Shown: piece after piece, positions 50,808 to 59,122 of the stretch
How the letters are laid out: each line of letters opens with the position of its first letter
How positions within the stretch are numbered: position 1 is the first letter of the stretch
Assembly (NCBI GenBank): GCA_965197675.1
Contig: OZ240221.1
Span: 434,001 to 498,000 of the forward strand
Origin: G965197675 sp965197675
GTDB lineage: Bacteria; Chloroflexota; Dehalococcoidia; Plut-88900
Reading direction: 5' to 3'
DNA: 64,000 bases
Translations under genes and position numbers: made by a program
Notes under the pieces: generated by a model
The model's database searches: none
What the model was told of the DNA's origin: nothing
What the model saw: only the letters and a program-made list of their open reading frames with translations

Positions 50808-51905
50808 ATGGACAAGGTAAACAGAGTTGTTAGCGTCCCTGAAAAGGGCAAAGTCGAGATCATCGATAAGCCGTACCCTGAGATCAAGCCGGGGTACGCC
50901 TTGGTGAAGGTACAAGTAGCGCCTATATGCACGGAACAGCGCATCTACGACGAGCACTTCGTCGAGTTCTACGAGAAATACGATGGAATGGGACACGAGG
51001 GTGTGGGGGAGATCGTTGAGGTTATGCCCGGATCGGAGTTAGGCGTGGGTGATCGAGTCATCATCTATCAGGGTATGAGCTGTGGTAAATGCGTAACATG
51101 TGCGGAGGAGCAGGGGTCGCCCAGCCACTGTGTAGAGTGGATGGAGATAGCAGAAGACCCCTTCGCCAAGATTCAGAAGGCCTGTGGCAGCCAGTCGGGA
51201 GGCTACGGGTTCTCCCAGTATCGTCTGGCGCCGGAGAATATGCTTCAGCGCATCCCCGACAACCTCTCATACAAACATGCTGCAGCGGCCAACTGTCTTA
51301 TGGGATGCACCTTATCAGCCATACGAGTGGCGGGTGTCCAACCCGGAATGTACGTTCTGATTGCTGGCATCGGGTTCATCGGTCTCGGGGCGCTTGCTTG
51401 GGCCAAGTACTTCAGAGCAAAGGTGATCGCCTTGGGACGCACCAAGCGCCGTATGGATGCAGCCAGGCAGCTGGGAGCGGATTACCTGATCAACCCCGAC
51501 GACCCCGACTGGCTAGAACAGGTCCATGCCATTACGGGGAGCCGGCGTGGAGTGGACGTGGCCTTCGAAGGCTCCGGCTTCGAGTACTATCAAAACAAAT
51601 GCATAGAAGCTACCCGAGTCTATGGGAAAGTCCACCTGCATGGCTATTCTCCACGTCCGGAGGACACATGGACGATGCACGTCTTCGACACCATCCTGCG
51701 TAAGCACATCACGATAGATGGTCAACTGGACGTCAGGCTGAAAGACCGGAGGGACCTAGTCGAGATGCTTCAAGAAAAGGAGATTCAAGACGCTATCGAC
51801 ATGTTGGTCACCCACGAGTATCCCTTGGACCAGACAGAAGAGGCGTTCAAGACCATACTCGAAAGAAAGGCCATTAAGGTCTATCTACTGCCCAATACAG
51901 CCTGA
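50808..51905 (+). CDS. Zinc-dependent alcohol dehydrogenase (MDR family)
   Basis: About 365 aa. GroES-like N-terminus 'VVSVPEKGKVEIIDKPYPEIKPGYALVKVQVAPICTEQRIY' with the first-ligand Cys, 'MGHEGVGEIVEV' (G-H-E), a short structural Cys cluster 'CGKCVTCAEEQGSPSHC', and the Rossmann part 'PGMYVLIAGIGFIGLGALAWAKYFRAKVIALGRTKRRMDAARQLGADYLINP'. The ATG at 50808 was chosen over the upstream ATG because family homology begins there. Convergent with an alpha/beta hydrolase gene one base away. Confidence 0.86.
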   Translation: MDKVNRVVSVPEKGKVEIIDKPYPEIKPGYALVKVQVAPICTEQRIYDEHFVEFYEKYDGMGHEGVGEIVEVMPGSELGVGDRVIIYQGMSCGKCVTCAEEQGSPSHCVEWMEIAEDPFAKIQKACGSQSGGYGFSQYRLAPENMLQRIPDNLSYKHAAAANCLMGCTLSAIRVAGVQPGMYVLIAGIGFIGLGALAWAKYFRAKVIALGRTKRRMDAARQLGADYLINPDDPDWLEQVHAITGSRRGVDVAFEGSGFEYYQNKCIEATRVYGKVHLHGYSPRPEDTWTMHVFDTILRKHITIDGQLDVRLKDRRDLVEMLQEKEIQDAIDMLVTHEYPLDQTEEAFKTILERKAIKVYLLPNTA

Positions 51906-51906
51906 A

Positions 51907-52683
51907 TCAGGACAAGGAACCTAGAAATCGCCCAATGGCCTGGTTCAGAACCTCCGGCTGCTCCAACATGATGGGATGACCGCACCTCTCGACCAGTTGG
52001 AAGGTGGCGTTGGGCAGCTTCTCGCCGCACAGTCTAGAGCCTGGCAGCGAGGGAGGGTCTTCGTCTCCGCAGAGCACCAGGGCTGGAAGGTATATCTTCT
52101 CCAGATCCCCCTCCAAGTGGAAGGTGGAGCAGGCTATAAGGTCGGATGCGCCGGTCTCCACAGCAACTTTCTGTGTTTCTTTGAACAGCTGCTCCTTGAC
52201 GTGCTCGGCGGTGTACTTGGAGAACTGGTCTCCAAATTCCTCTCCAGACTCCTCCATGCCCTTTTGAGGGTCCCTTCTCAGTAAATCCACCAGCCCCTTG
52301 TTGGCGAACTCCCAGCTGGGGCTGGAGCCTACCATGATGAACCCTTTCAGCCTGTCTGAATAGTTGAGGGCGAAGTCCAGGGATATAGAGCCGCCCATGG
52401 AGTGGCCGCATATCACGAAGGGCGCTATCTGCAGAGCATCTCCTAAGCCCCTGATGAACTCCCGGAAATCGACATTGTTATCGATGGGCGGGCCATCAGA
52501 GCCTGATCGACCAGGCAGGTTGACTGTGATTGGCGTATGCTCCTTCTCCAGGCACTGGAATTGGTTTTCCCAAATGGTGCTGTGGTCGGTGGCTCCGTGG
52601 ACCATCAAAATAGTATGTCCTTTGCGAGGGCCCGCTGCCATTCGATAGTTGACGGTTCTTCCGTTCACTTTTACTTCGGCCAT
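51907..52683 (-). CDS. Alpha/beta-fold hydrolase
   Basis: About 258 aa. Oxyanion region 'ILMVHGATDHSTIWENQF', nucleophile elbow 'VICGHSMGGSISLDFAL' (G-H-S-M-G), acid in 'ALVLCGDEDPPS' and His in 'VERCGHPIMLEQPEVLNQAI'. A cap domain fills residues about 125-185. ATG 52683 (MAEVKVNGRTVNY) with GGGGTGG upstream. Probably an esterase or C-C hydrolase; no specific substrate can be read. Separate transcription unit, facing the ADH gene. Confidence 0.87.
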   Translation of the reverse strand: MAEVKVNGRTVNYRMAAGPRKGHTILMVHGATDHSTIWENQFQCLEKEHTPITVNLPGRSGSDGPPIDNNVDFREFIRGLGDALQIAPFVICGHSMGGSISLDFALNYSDRLKGFIMVGSSPSWEFANKGLVDLLRRDPQKGMEESGEEFGDQFSKYTAEHVKEQLFKETQKVAVETGASDLIACSTFHLEGDLEKIYLPALVLCGDEDPPSLPGSRLCGEKLPNATFQLVERCGHPIMLEQPEVLNQAIGRFLGSLS

Positions 52684-52779
52684 TTCCACCCCCTAGTTCA
52701 TGGCTCAAGATGATAAGACGACTTAGAGTACCGGTATGATAGCATCGCTATATCGGTGAGGCTACCCATGTCTTCCCTG

Positions 52780-53943
52780 CTACTTTACGTATATTTTGTG
52801 CTCCAGGCCGTCGGTCAGAGTCTCACATCCTTTGTCCGTTAACAAGATGGTGTCGGTTAGGTTTACTTTACCCAGGCTGGGAATCTTCATACCCGCGGCG
52901 ATGAGATGAAAAGTCATACCCGCTTGCAATGTCCTCTCCTCTCCTCTGGTGATACTAAGGATATGCCCTTCTCCCCAGTCGGGGGCAAAAGCTATGCCGA
53001 TGGAGTAGGCAGCCCTTCTGTCCATCTTGTAGCCCAAATCGGCCTCCTCTATGCTTCTTTGCACCAACTCGTACACGTCTCCAGCCTTTACGCCTGGTTT
53101 TATCTGCGATTTGGCCTCGGACAGGATCCTCTTTCCCACTTCGGTAGATCGAATAAGGAGCTCCGGTGGGTCACCCAGGTAAACGTGCCTCATCATAGCG
53201 GCGTGATATCGGTTTATGCAGCCAGGAATCTCGAAAAACACAACCTGGTTTGGCTCCAAAACGTTTCGGTTCCAGGTTGCGTGAGTCTGGAAAGAGCGAG
53301 GGCCTATGCAGGTAAATACGGGTAGCCCCGTGTACTCACTGCCCGCCAATATCTGTGCTCTATGTACCTCTGCTGCCACGTCGTTTTCTGTCGCACCCAC
53401 GACTGCTGCATCAATGCCGGCCCTCAACCCATTCTCTGCTGCCTTAGCCGCCTGTCTTATGTACTCTATCTCCTGGGGCGACTTTATGAGACGTTCCTGC
53501 TCCACCAGACCAGAGCAGTCCACGAAATGAGCATTCGACAGTGATGTAGTCAAGCGTAGATAGTCTCGAGGCGTGAGGAACCAGGAGCCGTACTCCAGGC
53601 CTATGCGCTTATTGCCCATACCTATATCCGTTAGCGTATCCCTGGTCTTGACTATCCAGTCCTCGTGGTCTTGATAAGGTCTGCTCTCTTCCACCCAGGA
53701 AAGGGGCTCAATGTTAGAGGCCTCCGTGAGCCGAGTTACAAATACCGGCTCACCACTCATCGGGACTATGAGGGTTTGGAACCAGTAATAGCCCGGGGTC
53801 TGGTACCCGGACAAGTAGTATAGGTTCTCAGGGGTGGTGACCAGCATGCAATCTACGCCCTTGTCCTCCATCCTCGAGCGTAAAGCCTCCATGCGCTGCT
53901 TGTACTCCTCCAAGGAGAAGAACAGATATTTGGGAGTCCTCAT
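52780..53943 (-). CDS. M24-family (creatinase/Xaa-Pro peptidase-like) protein
   Basis: 387 aa with the two-domain pita-bread architecture: N-terminal 'RMEALRSRMEDKGVDCMLVTTPENLYYLSGYQTPGYYWF' and catalytic C-terminal domain 'IKSPQEIEYIRQAAKAAENGLRAGIDAAVVGATENDVAAEVHRAQILAGSEY'. Where metallopeptidases have two Asp ligands, this protein reads 'VVFFEIPGCINRYHAAMMRHVYLG', with neither Asp. That places it with metal-independent relatives such as creatinase and ectoine hydrolase. Probably a C-N hydrolase, not a peptidase. Confidence 0.84.
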   Translation of the reverse strand: MRTPKYLFFSLEEYKQRMEALRSRMEDKGVDCMLVTTPENLYYLSGYQTPGYYWFQTLIVPMSGEPVFVTRLTEASNIEPLSWVEESRPYQDHEDWIVKTRDTLTDIGMGNKRIGLEYGSWFLTPRDYLRLTTSLSNAHFVDCSGLVEQERLIKSPQEIEYIRQAAKAAENGLRAGIDAAVVGATENDVAAEVHRAQILAGSEYTGLPVFTCIGPRSFQTHATWNRNVLEPNQVVFFEIPGCINRYHAAMMRHVYLGDPPELLIRSTEVGKRILSEAKSQIKPGVKAGDVYELVQRSIEEADLGYKMDRRAAYSIGIAFAPDWGEGHILSITRGEERTLQAGMTFHLIAAGMKIPSLGKVNLTDTILLTDKGCETLTDGLEHKIYVK

Positions 53944-54273
53944 AGCAACCTCCTCATCTCAAGCTGTATCGACTCTAGCGTCAATATGTGAACGATTTAC
54001 CTGTGGTTACCGAAGTCAGACATTTGACCCCTGTTGTATGACTGGCTCGTGAAGGATGGGACGATCTAGTGAAGAACATAGCTGATGGTTCGATAGCAGC
54101 GTGGCCAATCCGTTACATTGTCCACAATCGAAGACCCTCGCAGCACTGCAGAAAGTAGAACTCTATCTGATTCTGGTGAGACTAAGTTGACGATAGGCAG
54201 CACCATCCTTGAGTGGTGGATGATATTGCGAGATGCCTTGGCTGCCGTCCTAGATACCACCAATCTACCCCTA
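53944..54273. other. Intergenic stretch without a recognisable gene
   Basis: I see no gene, strong hairpin or repeat family here. Frames that run through it are open by chance and extend into the toxin gene on the wrong frame. Confidence 0.5.
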
Positions 54274-54687
54274 TCAAGGTTCGACCCTTCGGGGCCCCGC
54301 CACCCGGTCGAAGTCCTTGTCATAGCTAACGATTTCTCTCACTCCTCGCTGCTCCATGTGGGCCACGGCCAGAGCGTCTTCGAAATCAAGAAAAGGAGAG
54401 GAAGCATACAGATCCAGGGCCCGGAGATGCACACGCTTCTGAGGCAACCTCACGCTCCGCAGGGTCAGAATTGGCAAGAGGCGGGCTCTGACCTCCTCGT
54501 GGCTTAAGCGATAGGGAGCGCGAGGCGAAGAGAGCACGTAGGCGACCTCCGTGACGATGGCCTCGCAGGTGAAAAGCTCTTCCTCGCCTAGCTTTACTCG
54601 CTGGAAGAGCTGGTAGCAGGCCTCGGCCTTGGCTTCATCATCCTTGGTGAGATACCGGAGGATGATGTTGGTGTCCAAGAACCTCAT
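54274..54687 (-). CDS. vapC: PIN-domain ribonuclease toxin (VapC family)
   Basis: 137 aa. The acidic residues of the PIN site are visible: Asp in 'MRFLDTNIILRYL', Glu in 'CEAIVTEVAYVL', Asp in 'FLDFEDALAVAHM', and the final Asp in 'IVSYDKDFDRV'. VapC toxins cleave specific RNAs, usually tRNA or rRNA, when released from their antitoxin. Overlaps the antitoxin gene by 4 bases (ATGA), the standard coupling for this toxin-antitoxin type. Confidence 0.9.
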   Translation of the reverse strand: MRFLDTNIILRYLTKDDEAKAEACYQLFQRVKLGEEELFTCEAIVTEVAYVLSSPRAPYRLSHEEVRARLLPILTLRSVRLPQKRVHLRALDLYASSPFLDFEDALAVAHMEQRGVREIVSYDKDFDRVAGPRRVEP

Positions 54688-54950
54688 GCCTTGCCCAACT
54701 CCCGTGCGGTCTTTTCAGCCCTGGCTTCCTTGGCGATACGGGAAATCTCGTTGAAGTCCTCGGGTCTCTTTGAGGGTGTCACGGAACCATAGACCGACTC
54801 CAAGCTGAAGGAAGCCGGAGCCAGATGTACTCCATCATCTTCGATGGTAAAGGCGACCTTATCTCTGGGTTTGACGCCAAGGGCCCGCCGCACCTCGGCA
54901 GGGATGGTCACCTGGCCCCGCTGAGTAATAGTTGTGGTTATCTCTTTCAT
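54684..54950 (-). CDS. vapB: AbrB/SpoVT-type antitoxin (VapB family)
   Basis: 88 aa. The N-terminal swapped-hairpin DNA-binding domain is clear: 'TTITQRGQVTIPAEVRRALGVKPRDKVAFTIEDDGVHL'. The C-terminal 40 aa ('SVTPSKRPEDFNEISRIAKEARAEKTARELGKA') would wrap the toxin. First gene of the pair; expected to repress its own promoter with VapC. Confidence 0.9.
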   Translation of the reverse strand: MKEITTTITQRGQVTIPAEVRRALGVKPRDKVAFTIEDDGVHLAPASFSLESVYGSVTPSKRPEDFNEISRIAKEARAEKTARELGKA

Positions 54951-54985
54951 ACTGTCCGCTCCAATGATTCAAGGCATATACAATG

Positions 54986-55018
54986 TAAGCATAGCATATC
55001 ATTGACATTGGTCAATTA
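54986..55018 (-). promoter_or_regulatory. vapBC promoter with operator-like palindrome
   Basis: On the minus strand TTGACC and TATGCT are spaced 16 bases apart. The palindrome ATTGAC-CAAT-GTCAAT (55001-55016) covers the -35 element, as expected for an autorepressor site. Confidence 0.5.
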
Positions 55019-55556
55019 TCGCTTACTTTCTTACAACGAATAGTACGGGTCGAGTAAGAATACGACATGACAGGGATGCCGATACGAATCATCATCGAGA
55101 CGCGGAAGGCAAGTGGTCAGAACGGCTCCGAAGCAAGGGGCAGTTGGGCACAGACCGTAGTATGGTGAAGCTGTGGTGAGCCGTGCTTGACGGTAGGCAG
55201 TACCATCTTCAAGCTTCGACATGCTCTGTAACTTCGCATCAAGGTATGGGGAAGTAGCGCCCGTAGAACGGATACCTCTCAAAAGGTGCGTTTAACATCA
55301 GTTTGCCAATTCGCAGGCATCATTGCTGCACTTGCAGGTCTAGACTCTGAACTTCATTGTACCTGTTTGGCTGACTTGGCATCCCATTGAAGCGATCCAT
55401 CCGCTTACGGGTTCTAGTCTAGTATTATGGACATTTTCGCTGTACATCGACACAGGTCAAAGAGTAAGTGATCAACATAAGTTGTAGTATAATCATAGAT
55501 GGCAAGTTAACGTAACGACAGATCTTAATCCGTCCATCAGCGAGAGAACCGTTAGC
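55019..55556. other. Intergenic stretch without a recognisable gene
   Basis: About 540 bases with no convincing gene. 'GACGGTAGGCAGTACCATCTT' at about 55188 resembles 'GACGATAGGCAGCACCATCC' at about 54189, a weak short repeat of unknown meaning. Confidence 0.45.
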
Positions 55557-58007
55557 TTGACGCTAGCGGTGTGCCATCGGGAGGAGACTCCGCTGAGACA
55601 GCGAATTGGTCGGTTGTCCCCTGGCCTGGTTGGGGGACTGTTGGTTCTCCTTATGGCCGCAGTAGTCGCCTGCGATGATTCTGAGCCTAGAGGCACCCAC
55701 GTCCCCACCTCCTCGCCCATAGTGCGTACGGCAACTGCTACTCCCGCGTCGACCAATACTCCTACATTGGCACCAACCAACCCACCGACACCGCTGCTCA
55801 CAAGTACGCCGACACCGCCGGCCATGGCCACTCCTACACCAACTGTTACCTTCACACCCACTCCTACCAGCACACCAGCGCCGACACCGTCGCCAACCAG
55901 CCCGCCAATGCCGGACTCTGATGCGACAGCCATAATAGAGGCCTTGCCTTGGGTAAAGGACGGCATAACTGAGTTTGAGATGCACTCAATTGTGCAACTG
56001 AAGAACCTTGCCCTGGGCTCTCAACAGGTGTTCCAGGCTCTACTTGAAAAGAAAAGGAGCTGGTTACCGCCGGATCCTTGGATCGACGTGGAGGTCCTCA
56101 AGTTCCTCGTTTCTATAAGCATAATAGACGAAAAAGTGGCGCTACAGATTCTAGATATGCCCTTCATTGAGACAGTTGAAATAGCCGATTATGAAGCGAT
56201 GAAACGCCTGGCCGATTTGGCCGCATCGGATCCGGCCTACCTGCAGGAGGTGTTGTCTCACCCAGTGCTGGGTGATGGCGCATCCGATGATGTTGGGGTA
56301 ACCATGTCTCTTCTTTATCTAGAACGGAAAGACCCTGAGGCTGCAGCCGCAATACAGACATTCCCCTGGATCCAGGATGGTGTAAGCAGGCCCGAGTACG
56401 ACAATGTAGGTTATCCACAGCAGAGTCCAACCAATTCTGAGCAGAGTGTAGCATTAGGCCTGCTGGACATGGCCGAGAGATCACGGGAAACGTTCATGGC
56501 TGTGGTGAGCAAATCCTGGATGCAAGACCAGTTGACCCGTTCAGAAATAAATGTGCTCTATGACATCATGGATATTGCCCATTGCGACAAGGAAGAAGCC
56601 CAGAGAATCGTAGAGATGTCCTTTCTGGATACCATAGAAAGAGATGACCATACACCTTTGGAGAACATAATCTCGCTGTGCCGGGCCGCTCCGGACGGTC
56701 TGAAAGAACTCTTGAATCATCCAGAGTTTGTCGAGGGGACTGGCGATGGTCAAGTCGACGAAATACTAGCAATCGTGTCCAAGATTAGCCTTGAGTTACG
56801 GGAGCCTGAAGCAGCAGCGGCAATTGACACTTTGCCTTGGGTTCAGGATGGAATAGACGCCTTCGAAAGAGCAGGAATCCCGGTATTAAGTGAGGTAGCT
56901 TTGGAATCCAGCCGGGTGTTCTGGGCTCTGTTGTCCAAGGACTGGGTGCGAGACGGACTTACTCCAGATGAATCGAGGGTCATCAGCGAGCTCACAGCCA
57001 TGGCTGACAAATCCTCTGTGCACAGAGACGAAGCGGCGGCACTGCGAATCGTAGACATGCCATTTCTGGAAACTACAGACGGCCTGGATCTCATGGCTTT
57101 GGAATCTTTGCGTTTGCTGATCTGGACGTGGGAGTGGGACAGAGGTTATCTGCAACAGGTGTTGTCCCACCCGTCGCTGCAAAATGGCATAACGGACGAC
57201 TGGACTAACATCGTTGCCGTCTTGCACCGAGTGGTTAGAAGGCGTCCTGAACTGTTGGATGTCGTGCTGGATCCTGAGCAGACTATCGTGAAAGAACGTT
57301 CGATCACTCTTCCGCATACAGGTCAGGTGGGGCTGTCGGTTATATGGCCCGGGGGCGGCGGAACAGAGGCGCAGGCGTCTCAAACCATGGACTTGCTGGA
57401 ACATGCGGTGCGTACTCAAGAGGAATTCATGGGCGTGCCCTACCCGAAGACGTACGCTATAGTGCTGGTGGCCGATGTCACAGTTGGTGGCGGCCCAAGG
57501 TCGATTATCACCGTGGATCCTCCATCCTACCAGGACTATGCGCTCATCGCTCACGAAGCGGCACACACGTATTGGGCCTACGCGCCTCGTTGGTTTCAGG
57601 AAGGCGGCGCTAGCTTCTTGGATTCGATCTCGATAAAAGCCCGCACAGGCGCCTCCCTCCCAGAACCGGCGGATTCGTGTTCCCCAATCTACAGCATCTC
57701 CGAACTACGGAGAGTTGCTCTAGATGAATTGTTACAAGGAAGGGAGAATATCTTCGACGGCTGCAACTACACTTTGGGAGAGGGAATGTTTCTTGAGCTG
57801 TACGATAGTCTCGGAGACGAAGCCTTCCGGCAGGGATTCGCAAACCTGTACCTGCAATTGCGGGATGAAACACTCATAGACGAGTGCACAGGCATAGACT
57901 TTAGTGCTTGCTATATCAGAGCGGCCTTCGTGACCGGCGTCACTCCGGAGAACGCAGCGATCGCCGAGGCGATCATCACCCGAAGGTACTACGGCGACCA
58001 GCGCTAA
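55557..58007 (+). CDS. Large lipoprotein with internal repeats and a gluzincin-type HExxH domain
   Basis: 816 aa. Lipoprotein signal ending V-V-A-C-D, a Pro/Thr/Ser linker (residues about 45-122), then three diverged repeats of about 150 aa beginning 'AIIEALPWVKDGITEFE', 'AAAIQTFPWIQDGVSRPE' and 'AAAIDTLPWVQDGIDAFE'. Each has a second half marked 'L-DMPFLET' and 'QQVLSHP'. The last about 230 aa carry 'YALIAHEAAHTYWAYAPRWFQEGGASFL', an H-E-x-x-H with a downstream E typical of M1-like gluzincin metallopeptidases. Predicted cell-surface zinc protease with helical repeats for binding. TTG start 55557, or GTG 55569. Not matched to a named family. Confidence 0.75.
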   Translation: MTLAVCHREETPLRQRIGRLSPGLVGGLLVLLMAAVVACDDSEPRGTHVPTSSPIVRTATATPASTNTPTLAPTNPPTPLLTSTPTPPAMATPTPTVTFTPTPTSTPAPTPSPTSPPMPDSDATAIIEALPWVKDGITEFEMHSIVQLKNLALGSQQVFQALLEKKRSWLPPDPWIDVEVLKFLVSISIIDEKVALQILDMPFIETVEIADYEAMKRLADLAASDPAYLQEVLSHPVLGDGASDDVGVTMSLLYLERKDPEAAAAIQTFPWIQDGVSRPEYDNVGYPQQSPTNSEQSVALGLLDMAERSRETFMAVVSKSWMQDQLTRSEINVLYDIMDIAHCDKEEAQRIVEMSFLDTIERDDHTPLENIISLCRAAPDGLKELLNHPEFVEGTGDGQVDEILAIVSKISLELREPEAAAAIDTLPWVQDGIDAFERAGIPVLSEVALESSRVFWALLSKDWVRDGLTPDESRVISELTAMADKSSVHRDEAAALRIVDMPFLETTDGLDLMALESLRLLIWTWEWDRGYLQQVLSHPSLQNGITDDWTNIVAVLHRVVRRRPELLDVVLDPEQTIVKERSITLPHTGQVGLSVIWPGGGGTEAQASQTMDLLEHAVRTQEEFMGVPYPKTYAIVLVADVTVGGGPRSIITVDPPSYQDYALIAHEAAHTYWAYAPRWFQEGGASFLDSISIKARTGASLPEPADSCSPIYSISELRRVALDELLQGRENIFDGCNYTLGEGMFLELYDSLGDEAFRQGFANLYLQLRDETLIDECTGIDFSACYIRAAFVTGVTPENAAIAEAIITRRYYGDQR

Positions 58008-58191
58008 GACCATTACATCCCCGCCTCGTCCTATGCACTAGCAGCCCGCCCGAGAAACACCGTTGGTGGGCTGATCCTGACCCCGAATCCTAGTCCGGCA
58101 TAGATGTTAGTTTTGTGGGATGATCTAAAGTGCCTATTAGAAAGGGAACCATCCCATGAAGAGTTCCCGGCACACAGCTGAGTAGATTGTC

Positions 58192-58623
58192 CTAGTCCTC
58201 TTGAGGGTTGTGAGAGCCTATCCTGGGTCGGCTGACCTCTTTCCCCATGTTAGACCTCCCAGCGAAACATTTGCAGTACGCAATAGACACCAAAAACTCA
58301 GGTGCTCTTGACTGGTGGACTTGAAGACAGCGTATAGTCGGACGTGACTGCTCTGGGTAACGGGCATCGCACGGGTTCTCAACGAGGAGGGTATATCCAG
58401 CCTCACGGGCAGGGACTGATCCAAGAATGGAGTCCACGTCATATTGAGGAATGAGACCTATACGGGTACCTTGATTTGAGGTGCGCGGGCGAAGGATATG
58501 GCCGAGCCGGTCAGAGTCGACAAGGCTTTCCCGGCAATCGTGACCATGATCCTCAACGCCTAGGGCAGTGAGTTGCCGTGTCTGTTGTCCGTTCATTCTT
58601 GCACCCCTGTGATCAATGACCAT
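58192..58623 (-). CDS. Unrecognised open frame, doubtful
   Basis: A 143-codon frame in an otherwise gene-free stretch (58008-58999). It has no family resemblance, no clear ribosome site and no membrane or signal features. A second overlapping minus frame (58442-58218) reads more protein-like ('QEHLSFWCLLRTANVS'), so the region may be a frameshifted remnant of an unknown gene. Low confidence that anything functional is made. Confidence 0.22.
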   Translation of the reverse strand: MVIDHRGARMNGQQTRQLTALGVEDHGHDCRESLVDSDRLGHILRPRTSNQGTRIGLIPQYDVDSILGSVPAREAGYTLLVENPCDARYPEQSRPTIRCLQVHQSRAPEFLVSIAYCKCFAGRSNMGKEVSRPRIGSHNPQED

Positions 58624-58999
58624 ATGGGCGTAGGGCGTTCTCTTAGGTTCGCAGCCTTGCTGTCAAGCCGTCAGGATAGCCCTGCAACTACACCGCCAGC
58701 CGGAATCTAAGCGTGAAGGTTCTTGATTTTGTCCAGTTTGGTGAGCCGTGGTGTACTGTACTGCGAACTTTTCGGTGGGATGTCAGGTTATAGACTCGGC
58801 AGAGGAGAGGAGTGTCCCCAACGCCTCAGGCGACGGCCCATCCTTCAGACAAGACTTCTGCCTGCTCCAGCACTGTCTGCGTCGCCTTTTCCTGCTTGTC
58901 TGGTGGGTAACCGTGCCTGCCGGCAGAATACGTCGGACTAGGACGCGGAGGTGGGCTTGGACGTTCTCGCGAAGCGTCCAATCGAATCGAGAGGGTCTC

Positions 59000-59122
59000 T
59001 TATTCGTACCAGCCCGAACCGATGATCAGCCCGTCGTAGCGCATCACCCAGGAGTGTTTGATTCCCTCCTCGCCTGTGGCGGGGTTGACGAAGACGTAGT
59101 CCACCCAGCGCCCGGCGGTCAC
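59000..59122 (-). pseudogene. Cache-domain protein fragment cut by the IS256 element
   Basis: Forty codons ending in a natural stop read 'VTAGRWVDYVFVNPATGE' then 'EGIKHSWVMRYDGLIIGSGWYE', the C-terminal part of a Cache-type extracellular sensor domain. The reading frame begins exactly where the IS256 left end starts, so the element, or a deletion next to it, removed the remainder. No matching N-terminal part is visible on the other side of the element. Confidence 0.75.
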
